A stretch of 13,478 bases of DNA from CAZXYS01 sp964645005. Lineage in GTDB: Bacteria > Bacteroidota > Ignavibacteria > Kapaibacteriales > UBA2268. The notes under the pieces are model-generated. The model saw only the letters and a list, made by a program, of their open reading frames with translations. It did not search any database and was not told where the DNA came from. Shown here one piece after another: positions 7,062 through 13,478 of the stretch (position 1 is its first letter; every line of letters starts with the position of its first letter). The position numbers and the translations under genes were made by a program. The stretch lies in NCBI GenBank assembly GCA_964645005.1, contig CAZXYS010000064.1:1-13478 (forward strand). The letters are read 5' to 3'.

Positions 7062-7101
7062 TTGTTCTTATTTCCCTTCTATCAAATTACGAAAGAACAC
7101 T

Positions 7102-10100
7102 CTACTCCGCCCCCTCCATCTCATAACTAACAATAGAGTCAGTCTCAATAACATTTTCCTCAAGAATATTCTTGAACAGAGCATATTCCTGAGTATCGGT
7201 AAAGGTCATAAGCTGGATAGCCTTCGCGGGGCAGGCGGAAGCGCAATTGCCGCAGCCCTGGCATTTCGCCGGGTCGATCTCCAGTTTGCCGTCCTCGTTA
7301 ACGAAGGGCGCATCAAATACGCACTCTCGCATACAGGTCAGGCAGGAAGCGCATTTTTCCTGATCTACAACTGAAACAACACCGCCGACTTCGAGAGAAT
7401 CCTTCGCCAGCACAGAGCCAGCCCGTCCCGCAGCCGCCAGCGCCTGCTTGATATTTTCCATAGTCATTTTCGGGGAATGCGCAAGCCCGCAGAGGAATAT
7501 TCCTTCATTCGCGAAATCCACCGGACGCAGCTTGATATGCGCCTCCATGAAATTGCCGTTCTCATCGGTCGGCAGCTTGAGCAGTTCGGACAGCCTGTTG
7601 TTATTGTCGATCGTCGGCTGAATTCCCGCGCTGAGGACAAGTAAGTCCGTTTCCAGCGTCAAATCTTCATCGATGACTGTATCATGTACAGTGACATTGA
7701 GCTTTTCGCCGTTTTCAGCGACTTCCGGGTATCTTTCATCCGGGAAATGGATGAATTTCACGCCCAGTTCGCGCGCTTTGCGGTAGTAGATTTCATTATA
7801 GCCGTAAGTCCTTATATCCCGGTAGAGTATATGCACATTTGCGTCAGGGCTTTTCTCTTTGATAGCTATAGCATTCTTCATAGCCTCACTGCAGCAAACC
7901 CGCGAGCAATAGGGATGGTCCTTATCCCTGCTGCCGACGCACTGGATCATGACTACATCCTTGTCATCCTCTATCTCTTCGATCTTCGACTCCAATTCCC
8001 TTTGTGTCATGACTTTATCGCTTTCGCCGTAGAGGAATTTATCAGGCTTGTATTCACCCGCGCCGGCAGCGATGATGATAATGCCGTGAACAAGCTCCTG
8101 CTCGTGATCGCCGGCAATAATTGTATGGAAATTGCCTACAGAGCCCTTGAATTCACTGATCTCCGAGCTGGTAAACACTTCCACCAGCTTATGTTCATTA
8201 ACTTCATTTATTTTTTGATCCAAATATTGCTGCCAGTCGCAGCCTTCGAGACTTTTCCTCAGATATCTTAGGTTTCCGCCCAGTTCCTTATTTTTCTCTA
8301 CGAGGTAAACCTGGAATCCCTGATTGGCAAGGGATATCGCCGCGGTAATACCGGATATTCCCCCGCCGATAACCAGTGCAGACTTCGTAACGGATACGTG
8401 CTTGAGGAACAGCGGCTCCAGCAGACCAGACTTGCCAATGCTGCCCCGCACAAGCGATTTTGCTTTCTCTGTGGCGAGGTCAGGTTCCTTCTGATGAACC
8501 CACGAGCACTGCTCGCGTATGTCCGCCATATCAAAGAGGAATTTGTTGAGTCCAGCTTCGCGCATGGTTTCCTGGAACAACGGCTCATGTGTTCTGGGTG
8601 TACACGAAGCCACGATAAGCCTGTTCAGGTCTTTTTCCTTGATGACTTCTTTTATTCTCTTCTGGGTATCCTGAGAGCAGGTGTACAGCGTGTGTTCCGC
8701 ATGTACAACTCCCGGCAGCTTCTCGACGTACTCAGCAACTGCCGCTACATTCACCACAGAAGCAATGTTTATCCCGCAATGGCAGACAAATACGCCTATT
8801 CGCGGCTCTAAGCCGTCAATTTTCTTCTCTATGGGATATTCCTTCATAGAGATCTCAGTATTTCGTGCGGATTGCAGCAGCTCGCTTACGAGAGCTGCCG
8901 CAGCGCTGCTTTCCATTACCGTCTCGGGAATATCTTTAGGTCCGCTGCCGGCACCGCAGATGTAAACGCCATCCCTGCTCGACGAAAGCGGCAGCAGCTT
9001 TTGTTCTTCGAAAAAGCCGAATTTATTTGTTTCAATGCCGAGGCGTTTGCCGGTTTGTTCCATTGCCGGGTTCGAGACAAGTCCAACCGAAAGCACCACC
9101 AGATCGAATTCTTCCTCGACAACGCCATTACCATTATCCTGATTCACATATTTTAGGATCAAATTGTGATTCAGGGGATTCTCTTTTACCGAAGAAATCT
9201 GGCTGCGAACAAATCTTACACCTGCTTCATTCTTGGCTCTGTCATAAAAACTTTCGAAGCCCTTGCCGAAAGCCCTTATATCAATATAAAAAATGGCAGG
9301 CTCGATCTGGCTTTCGTGCTCTTTGGCGATTATTGCTTCTTTCATAGCGTACATGCAGCACACAGACGAGCAGTAATCATTGCCCAGAGTGACATCCCGC
9401 GAGCCGACGCACTGTATCCATGCGACTTTCGTCGGAACTTTGCCGTCGGATGGGCGCTGCACATGACCTTCGTAAGGTCCGGAAGCGCTGAGAATTCTCT
9501 CGAATTGCATACTGGTAACCACATTCGGGAACCGCCCAAAGCCATATTCCGGCTTTTTATTAGCATCGAAAGGCGAAAAACCGCCGGTAGATATAATAGC
9601 ACCGACATTCAGCGTTTTTTGCTGCGGCAGCATGGTATGGTCGATAGCGTGTGCCTTGCAGGTTCTTACGCATTCCATACACTCGGCGCAGCTTCCGCAT
9701 TGCAGGCAGCGCTGTGCTTCCTGCACGGCTTCCTCTTCTGTGAAAGCTTCTTCGATTTCTACGAAAGAATTCTTCCGGTCTTGAACATTGGATATGCTGG
9801 GATCATGCCTGTGATTTATCTTCCGGTTAGCATTCGTCGGCAGATCGACGTAATTGTCCATTTTTATTACCGGCTCGCGGTTTGTCCGCAGGTCTTTTCC
9901 GTCTATATAGCGGCTTATCGATTCTGCGGCGCGGTGTCCCTGAGCTACGGCATCCACAAGAGAAGCTGGTCCGAGCGCTGCATCGCCGCCGGAAAAGATT
10001 CCTTCCGCAGATGTTTCCAAAGTCAAAGGATCTGTGCCAATCAAGCCGCGATTTGTTTCGACGAGATCGTCAATTCCGGTCAGATCGCAGTCCTGTCCAA

Positions 10101-11607
10101 CCGCAAGAATTACCGTATCCGCCGAGACGATTTCGTTAATTCTATCATCAAATTTCGGTGCAAATTTTCCATTTTCATCAAAAACAGATATACATTTTTT
10201 AATCTCAAGCCCGGTCATCTTTCCTTCACTGCTGAGGACTTTCGACGGTCCCCATGAAGGATTCATCTGCACGCCTTCTTCTTCGGCTTCCTTGATTTCC
10301 CATTCGTGGGCGGGCATCTCTTCCCGGGATTCGAGGCAGTACAGCTTTACTCGTCCACCGTCCATCAAACGCAGCGCCGACCGAGCCACATCCATAGCGA
10401 CATTCCCGCCGCCAATGACTACAACATCATCGCCAATCTCTGGCTTCTTACCTTCGCTAATATCCTTGAGAAATGGGATTCCGTAGATCACGCCTTCGGT
10501 CTCGCTGCCGTCCAGCGGTATTCTCTTGGCTTTCTGTGCGCCGATAGCGAGAAAGATAGAACTGCAGCCCTGTTTCTTCAGATCATCAATTGTAAAATCC
10601 GTGCCTAAAGCCATTTCCGTTCTCACTTCAATGCCATCATTCAGCAGCAGGTCAATTTCATAGTCCAGATAATCCTTCGGCAGGCGGTATTCCGGGATGC
10701 CGGTGCGCATCATGCCGCCAAGTTCTTTCCCCGCTTCGAATACGGTGACGTTAAATCCCTGTTTCACCAGATCATGTGCGCAGGTCAAACCAGCAGGACC
10801 GCCGCCTATAACAGCAATTTTTTCCTTCCTCTCAGGTTTTTCGGGATTTTCTATATCATTTTCCCGCTTAACGGATTTGCCCTGCTGCAACAAATCTCTT
10901 TCATAATCCGCAACAAATCGTTTGAGATTTCTGACAGAGACCGGCTCGTCAATCTTAGCGCGGTTGCAGTTCTGTTCGCAGGGATGGTGGCATATCCTGC
11001 CGCAAATCCCGGCGAAAGGCATTCTATCGCGTATGAGATCCAGTGCTTCCAGGAATTTTCCCTTGCCGATCAGCGCCGTATAACCCTGGGCATTAACACC
11101 GGCAGGGCAGCTACCGCGGCAGGGCGCGGGGAATTCCGATTTATCGATAGTAAAAACATTCGGAATAGCCTGCGGATACAGTCTGTGAATAGCTTTGCGT
11201 TCGGAAAGCTTCCCGTTGAAATTGTCCAGCCTAACGACCGGACAGACAGTCTCGCACTCGCCGCAGCCATTGCAGAGATCTTCATCGACAAAGCGTGATT
11301 TCTTATTCACGGTGACAGTGAAATCGCCCGCTTCGCCTTCGACCTTTTCAAGATCTGCATAAGAGATGATCTCAATATTCAGGTGCCTGCCCGTTTCGAC
11401 GAGCTTCGGCGAGATCATGCACATAGCGCAGTCATTCGTGGGGAAAGTCTTGTCGAGACGCGCCATATTTCCGCCGATAGCCGGTTCCTTTTCCAAGAGA
11501 TATACCTTGAATCCCAGTTCTGCGCAATCCAGCGAAGCCTGCATCCCGGCAATTCCGCCGCCAACTACAAGTACCGATCCTTTTTTATTTTTACCGCTGT
11601 TGTCCAT
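7102..11607 (-). CDS. hdrA: Giant HdrA: two HdrA modules with an embedded NAD(P)H-binding GltD-like module
   Basis: This is a 1501-residue flavo-iron-sulfur protein, more than twice a methanogen HdrA. Module 1 has FAD motif VVGGGIAGMQA (14-24), the HdrA cysteine pair NDCAMCMISPK (C60, C63) and a [4Fe-4S] set C112/C115/C118/C122. Then a full GltD/NfnB-like unit is inserted: cysteines APCRGSCPAG and ICGRICHHPCEQNC (163-214), FAD motif AVIGGGPAGL (265-274), nucleotide-binding VVVIGGGNVAMD (395-406) and closing motif FSGGDAALGP (538-547). HdrA resumes with cysteines 634-650 and QCVGSRD (732-738). Module 2 starts with VCHCG (941-945), then ALVIGGGISG (1077-1086), QCVGSRD (1222-1228), and ends in a two-cluster ferredoxin (C1419-C1459). 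It should be the flavin hub of the complex, taking electrons from NAD(P)H and splitting them between the HdrBC and MvhD-MetVF branches. The coenzyme and bifurcation are inferred. The ATG at 11607 lacks a clear ribosome binding site. Confidence 0.95.
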   Translation of the reverse strand: MDNSGKNKKGSVLVVGGGIAGMQASLDCAELGFKVYLLEKEPAIGGNMARLDKTFPTNDCAMCMISPKLVETGRHLNIEIISYADLEKVEGEAGDFTVTVNKKSRFVDEDLCNGCGECETVCPVVRLDNFNGKLSERKAIHRLYPQAIPNVFTIDKSEFPAPCRGSCPAGVNAQGYTALIGKGKFLEALDLIRDRMPFAGICGRICHHPCEQNCNRAKIDEPVSVRNLKRFVADYERDLLQQGKSVKRENDIENPEKPERKEKIAVIGGGPAGLTCAHDLVKQGFNVTVFEAGKELGGMMRTGIPEYRLPKDYLDYEIDLLLNDGIEVRTEMALGTDFTIDDLKKQGCSSIFLAIGAQKAKRIPLDGSETEGVIYGIPFLKDISEGKKPEIGDDVVVIGGGNVAMDVARSALRLMDGGRVKLYCLESREEMPAHEWEIKEAEEEGVQMNPSWGPSKVLSSEGKMTGLEIKKCISVFDENGKFAPKFDDRINEIVSADTVILAVGQDCDLTGIDDLVETNRGLIGTDPLTLETSAEGIFSGGDAALGPASLVDAVAQGHRAAESISRYIDGKDLRTNREPVIKMDNYVDLPTNANRKINHRHDPSISNVQDRKNSFVEIEEAFTEEEAVQEAQRCLQCGSCAECMECVRTCKAHAIDHTMLPQQKTLNVGAIISTGGFSPFDANKKPEYGFGRFPNVVTSMQFERILSASGPYEGHVQRPSDGKVPTKVAWIQCVGSRDVTLGNDYCSSVCCMYAMKEAIIAKEHESQIEPAIFYIDIRAFGKGFESFYDRAKNEAGVRFVRSQISSVKENPLNHNLILKYVNQDNGNGVVEEEFDLVVLSVGLVSNPAMEQTGKRLGIETNKFGFFEEQKLLPLSSSRDGVYICGAGSGPKDIPETVMESSAAAALVSELLQSARNTEISMKEYPIEKKIDGLEPRIGVFVCHCGINIASVVNVAAVAEYVEKLPGVVHAEHTLYTCSQDTQKRIKEVIKEKDLNRLIVASCTPRTHEPLFQETMREAGLNKFLFDMADIREQCSWVHQKEPDLATEKAKSLVRGSIGKSGLLEPLFLKHVSVTKSALVIGGGISGITAAISLANQGFQVYLVEKNKELGGNLRYLRKSLEGCDWQQYLDQKINEVNEHKLVEVFTSSEISEFKGSVGNFHTIIAGDHEQELVHGIIIIAAGAGEYKPDKFLYGESDKVMTQRELESKIEEIEDDKDVVMIQCVGSRDKDHPYCSRVCCSEAMKNAIAIKEKSPDANVHILYRDIRTYGYNEIYYRKARELGVKFIHFPDERYPEVAENGEKLNVTVHDTVIDEDLTLETDLLVLSAGIQPTIDNNNRLSELLKLPTDENGNFMEAHIKLRPVDFANEGIFLCGLAHSPKMTMENIKQALAAAGRAGSVLAKDSLEVGGVVSVVDQEKCASCLTCMRECVFDAPFVNEDGKLEIDPAKCQGCGNCASACPAKAIQLMTFTDTQEYALFKNILEENVIETDSIVSYEMEGAE

Positions 11608-11643
11608 TTTAAGTAATTGTATTTATTTCAATAGATTAATCCT

Positions 11644-11692
11644 CGTTCCAATGCTCCGGCGTTGGAACGCAATGCTTGACGCTCCAGCGTCA
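11644..11692. repeat. Double-hairpin palindromic element overlapping the hdrB stop codon
   Basis: CGTTCCAATGC (11644-11654), loop TCCG, GCGTTGGAACG (11659-11669) give an 11-pair stem with one G-U pair. A second stem, TGACGCT, loop CC, AGCGTCA, spans 11677-11692. This resembles a dispersed CGTTCCAA...TTGGAACG / GACGCTCCAGCGTC repeat type I recall from other genomes. The TGA stop of hdrB (complement of 11690-11692) lies in the second palindrome. Confidence 0.75.
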
Positions 11693-12559
11693 CACTACAT
11701 CTTTCAATACCATCTCCACAAAATTCTTACTCATGCCCAATTCATCCGGCTCGCAGCCAAAAGCCAATCCCATCAACTGGGTAATAAAGGGCACAGGCAT
11801 TGGCTTATCAATAGAATGCTGTTCCCGAATTTTATCCTGTTTCGTGTCGAGATTGGTCTGGCACATCGGGCAGGAAACCGCTACGGCATCTGCCTGCCGC
11901 AGGTTTGCATCCTTCAGTATCTTGCCAACGAGTTTGCCAGAGATAGCTTCTTCCGTGATGAACATGCTCGCGCCGCAGCATTCCGTTTTGTAAGACCAGT
12001 CAATCGTTTCGGCGCCTATCGCCTGCATGATCTTATCCATACTTTCGGGATATTCCACTACATCGAAGGACAGCATCCCCGGCAGCCGCGTATTCAGGCA
12101 GCCGTAATAACACGCTACCTGATAACCGCTTAGCGGATTGACCACTTTCTCGCTTATCTTTTCAATCCCCAGCACATTCACAAAAAAGTCAAGTAGATTC
12201 CTGACTTTGACTTTACCTTCAAATGAAAAGCCGGTTTCTTTACTCAATTCATCTTTCAGCTTGGGATCCTGCCGCAGTTCATGGTCCGTCCCTGCAAGCC
12301 GATGATAACACGAGGCGCAGGGAACGATCAATTCATCATATCCTTGCTGCTCTGCCAGAGCGAGATTCCTCAGATTGATAGCCTGATTCATTCTGTGATC
12401 CAGCGCTTTTACGGATGTAGCGCCGCAGCAATTCCAGTTTTTCATGATCGTATATTCTACGTCAAGCACGTCGAATACCTTTTCCATGCTCTTCAGGAAC
12501 TGCGAAGAGGAAGTCTCTAAGCTGCATCCGGGATATATGCCAATTTTAAGATTATTCAT
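11690..12559 (-). CDS. hdrB: HdrB, noncubane [4Fe-4S] heterodisulfide reductase subunit
   Basis: This 289-residue protein has two copies of the CCG domain that defines HdrB. The first is C12 (YPGCSLE), C44-C45 (NCCGATS) and C81/C84 (PCASCYHR). The second is C150/C154 (ACYYGCLNT), C194-C195 (ECCGASM) and C230/C233 (SCPMCQTN). Both sets are complete, so two noncubane [4Fe-4S] clusters, the disulfide-cleaving centres of methanogen HdrB, can be expected. In a bacterium with no coenzyme M/B the true acceptor is unknown. It might be a small disulfide, a protein, or only an electron sink inside the MTHFR complex. The length matches the family. It sits between hdrC and hdrA. No Shine-Dalgarno sequence is evident before the ATG at 12559. 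The last codons run directly into the palindromic element, which supplies the TGA. Confidence 0.95.
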   Translation of the reverse strand: MNNLKIGIYPGCSLETSSSQFLKSMEKVFDVLDVEYTIMKNWNCCGATSVKALDHRMNQAINLRNLALAEQQGYDELIVPCASCYHRLAGTDHELRQDPKLKDELSKETGFSFEGKVKVRNLLDFFVNVLGIEKISEKVVNPLSGYQVACYYGCLNTRLPGMLSFDVVEYPESMDKIMQAIGAETIDWSYKTECCGASMFITEEAISGKLVGKILKDANLRQADAVAVSCPMCQTNLDTKQDKIREQHSIDKPMPVPFITQLMGLAFGCEPDELGMSKNFVEMVLKDVV

Positions 12560-12632
12560 TTTTATTTCGAAGTATGTTTAACATTTCAAGAAATCTATGT
12601 TCAAAATCGAGAAACAATAATTTCCGTCGATT

Positions 12633-12684
12633 GATCCAACTCCGATAGAAAATGTATTTTACAAGCTCCTTCGCGAATTGGATC
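12633..12684. repeat. Inverted-repeat element, hdrC-hdrB spacer
   Basis: GATCCAACTC (12633-12642) and GAATTGGATC (12675-12684) pair over 10 positions (one G-U on the minus-strand RNA), enclosing a smaller AAAAT/ATTTT palindrome. The layout is that of a mobile palindromic repeat, but unlike the other spacers I do not firmly recognise the family. It lies 23 bases after the hdrC stop. Confidence 0.5.
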
Positions 12685-12707
12685 GCTTATTTTCAGGTAT
12701 AAAAAAG

Positions 12708-13232
12708 CTAACTGTCGGTAGATCTGATGCCGCGGATCCAGTGTTTGAATCCTTTGATCTTCTTGGGTGGTAGTAAACTGAGCTTATTTTTCATAAACAT
12801 TTGCGGAGCCAGCTCAGCATTTTTGAAAGGCGCTTTTATTTTCAGGTTGTATTCGCCCATTATTCGCAATTCGTGAACTCTGCCTCGCCTGTAAACCTCG
12901 TCGGAAAACACTTTGTGAAATTGATATATTTCGGGTCTTTTGCAATCATAGCCCTGTTCGACGGCTTTTTTCTTCAGGTCGTTCATGACCGCCGTTATGT
13001 TAATGTCATTCGGGCATTTTACGGCGCAGGCATAGCAATTCGCGCAAATCCAGATTGTTTCCGAGCCAAGTACACGGTCTTCCAGGCCGAGTGAAGCCAG
13101 ATGCATCACCTGATGCGGCAGTAAATCCATTTCTTCCGCCACAGGGCAGCCGCTTGAACATTTGGAACACTGGTAACATAGCGAAGATTTGTCACGAATA
13201 GCAAATTCTGTATTTATATCTGTTGTTTCCAT
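12708..13232 (-). CDS. hdrC: HdrC, two-[4Fe-4S] electron-transfer subunit
   Basis: This 174-residue ferredoxin-like subunit carries two complete [4Fe-4S] motifs: C19/C22/C25/C29 (LCYQCSKCSSGCP) and C63/C66/C69/C73 (ICANCYACAVKCP). This is the HdrC arrangement, linking HdrA to HdrB. The helical segment between the motifs (EEMDLLPHQVMHLASLGLED) and the C-terminal tail with MFMKNKLSLLPPKKIKG fit the family, and the length is normal. It is the first gene of the six-gene operon. The start at 13232 follows a leader of about 40 bases from the promoter candidate at 13282-13312. No Shine-Dalgarno sequence is seen, as is common in Bacteroidota. Soluble rather than membrane-bound HdrABC is expected, because no HdrD/HdrE or membrane segment is present. 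Confidence 0.95.
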   Translation of the reverse strand: METTDINTEFAIRDKSSLCYQCSKCSSGCPVAEEMDLLPHQVMHLASLGLEDRVLGSETIWICANCYACAVKCPNDINITAVMNDLKKKAVEQGYDCKRPEIYQFHKVFSDEVYRRGRVHELRIMGEYNLKIKAPFKNAELAPQMFMKNKLSLLPPKKIKGFKHWIRGIRSTDS

Positions 13233-13281
13233 TGTTGGAGAAAAAGCTATTATTTTAAATAATTTTAATATGTAAGAATTA

Positions 13282-13312
13282 CAAATATACGAAAAAAACA
13301 GGTATGATAAAA
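13282..13312 (-). promoter_or_regulatory. Bacteroidota-type promoter candidate for the hdr-met operon
   Basis: On the minus strand TTTT (13309-13312), exactly 19 bases, then TATATTTG (13282-13289), a full match to TAnnTTTG. The implied transcription start is about 43 bases before the hdrC ATG. The first box is one base off TTTG. The surroundings are AT-rich, which lowers certainty. Confidence 0.5.
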
Positions 13313-13432
13313 GTTACGGTGATATGCTTTACCGGAAAACAAATATGAATACAAAAAATATCATCAATATTAGCTTTCAATAGTGAGACACAAAACACAA
13401 CAAATTTGTTACACTATTAAGATATTTCACTA

Positions 13433-13460
13433 AAAAGCCCCGCCGGCAGGCGGGGCTTTT
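13433..13460. terminator. Strong rho-independent terminator, probably bidirectional
   Basis: AAAAGCCCCGCC (13433-13444), loop GGCA, GGCGGGGCTTTT (13449-13460) give a perfect 12-pair GC-rich stem with T-runs on both strands. It most likely ends a gene entering from the right on the minus strand, insulating the hdr-met operon from upstream transcription. That gene is outside the window. Confidence 0.85.
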
Positions 13461-13478
13461 ATTCTTTCGGCAGCGATC

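Noticed and set aside
9166..10257. 363-codon open frame on the plus strand, plus shorter ones (7684-8271, 8398-8811, 10774-11298) inside hdrA
   Set aside because: They lie antisense to a firmly identified gene, their translations show no family features and have the composition of a mirror frame, and none has a ribosome binding site that stands out.
7102..11607. Idea that the 1501-codon hdrA is an assembly fusion of two genes (GltD-like and HdrA)
   Set aside because: The GltD-like unit is inside an HdrA module, with matching HdrA sequence on both sides in one uninterrupted frame, so end-to-end fusion or a missed stop does not explain it.
11366..12133. 255-codon plus-strand frame antisense to hdrB and the start of hdrA
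   Set aside because: It spans two well-supported genes and an intergenic repeat in antisense and has no recognisable motif.
13233..13432. Riboswitch or leader element upstream of hdrC
   Set aside because: The implied leader is only about 40 bases and AT-rich with no stable stem, too short for known folate-pathway or cofactor riboswitches.
13459..13478. Possible C-terminal end (SLPKE then stop) of a minus-strand gene entering from the right
   Set aside because: The frame is consistent with the terminator location, but only five codons are visible, too few to call a gene.

Overview
The window reads as a piece of a genome from the Bacteroidota/Ignavibacteria side of the FCB group. This is inference from three things: a secreted protein whose signal peptide ends in a KAQ-type junction and carries a GEVED-like domain; two promoter candidates of the Bacteroidota form (TTTG-like box, about 19-22 bases, TAnnTTTG); and protein-coding genes that mostly lack a strong Shine-Dalgarno sequence. 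No rRNA or other phylogenetic marker is present, so the assignment stays tentative.

Left part (1-4409). A large secreted surface protein runs off the left edge on the minus strand (850 open codons, C-terminus missing). A 411-base AT-rich divergent region with direct and inverted repeats separates it from a plus-strand NarL/LuxR-type response regulator. The regulator converges, with a 22-base gap, on a minus-strand MlaF-like ABC ATPase that stands without its usual permease or MCE partners.

Central and right part (4712-13232). A six-gene minus-strand operon is transcribed in the order hdrC, hdrB, hdrA, mvhD, metV, metF. It encodes a complete heterodisulfide-reductase-type module joined to methylenetetrahydrofolate reductase and its zinc/FeS partner MetV. 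This is the gene set known from the Wood-Ljungdahl acetogen Moorella thermoacetica. The 1501-residue HdrA is two HdrA modules in one chain, and the first is interrupted by a complete GltD/NfnB-like FAD and NAD(P)H-binding module. No hydrogenase or formate dehydrogenase subunits are seen, so NAD(P)H is the likely electron donor. The inferred job is NAD(P)H-linked reduction of methylene-THF to methyl-THF (or the reverse), possibly coupled by flavin-based bifurcation to a second acceptor such as ferredoxin or a disulfide at HdrB.

All five spacers between the six operon genes carry a palindromic element, each of a different sequence. Three of them lie against or inside the stop codon of the preceding gene. 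A 22-codon open frame with a good ribosome binding site overlaps the metF start by ATGA. The operon has a promoter candidate about 50 bases before hdrC, and a strong hairpin terminator sits at the right edge.
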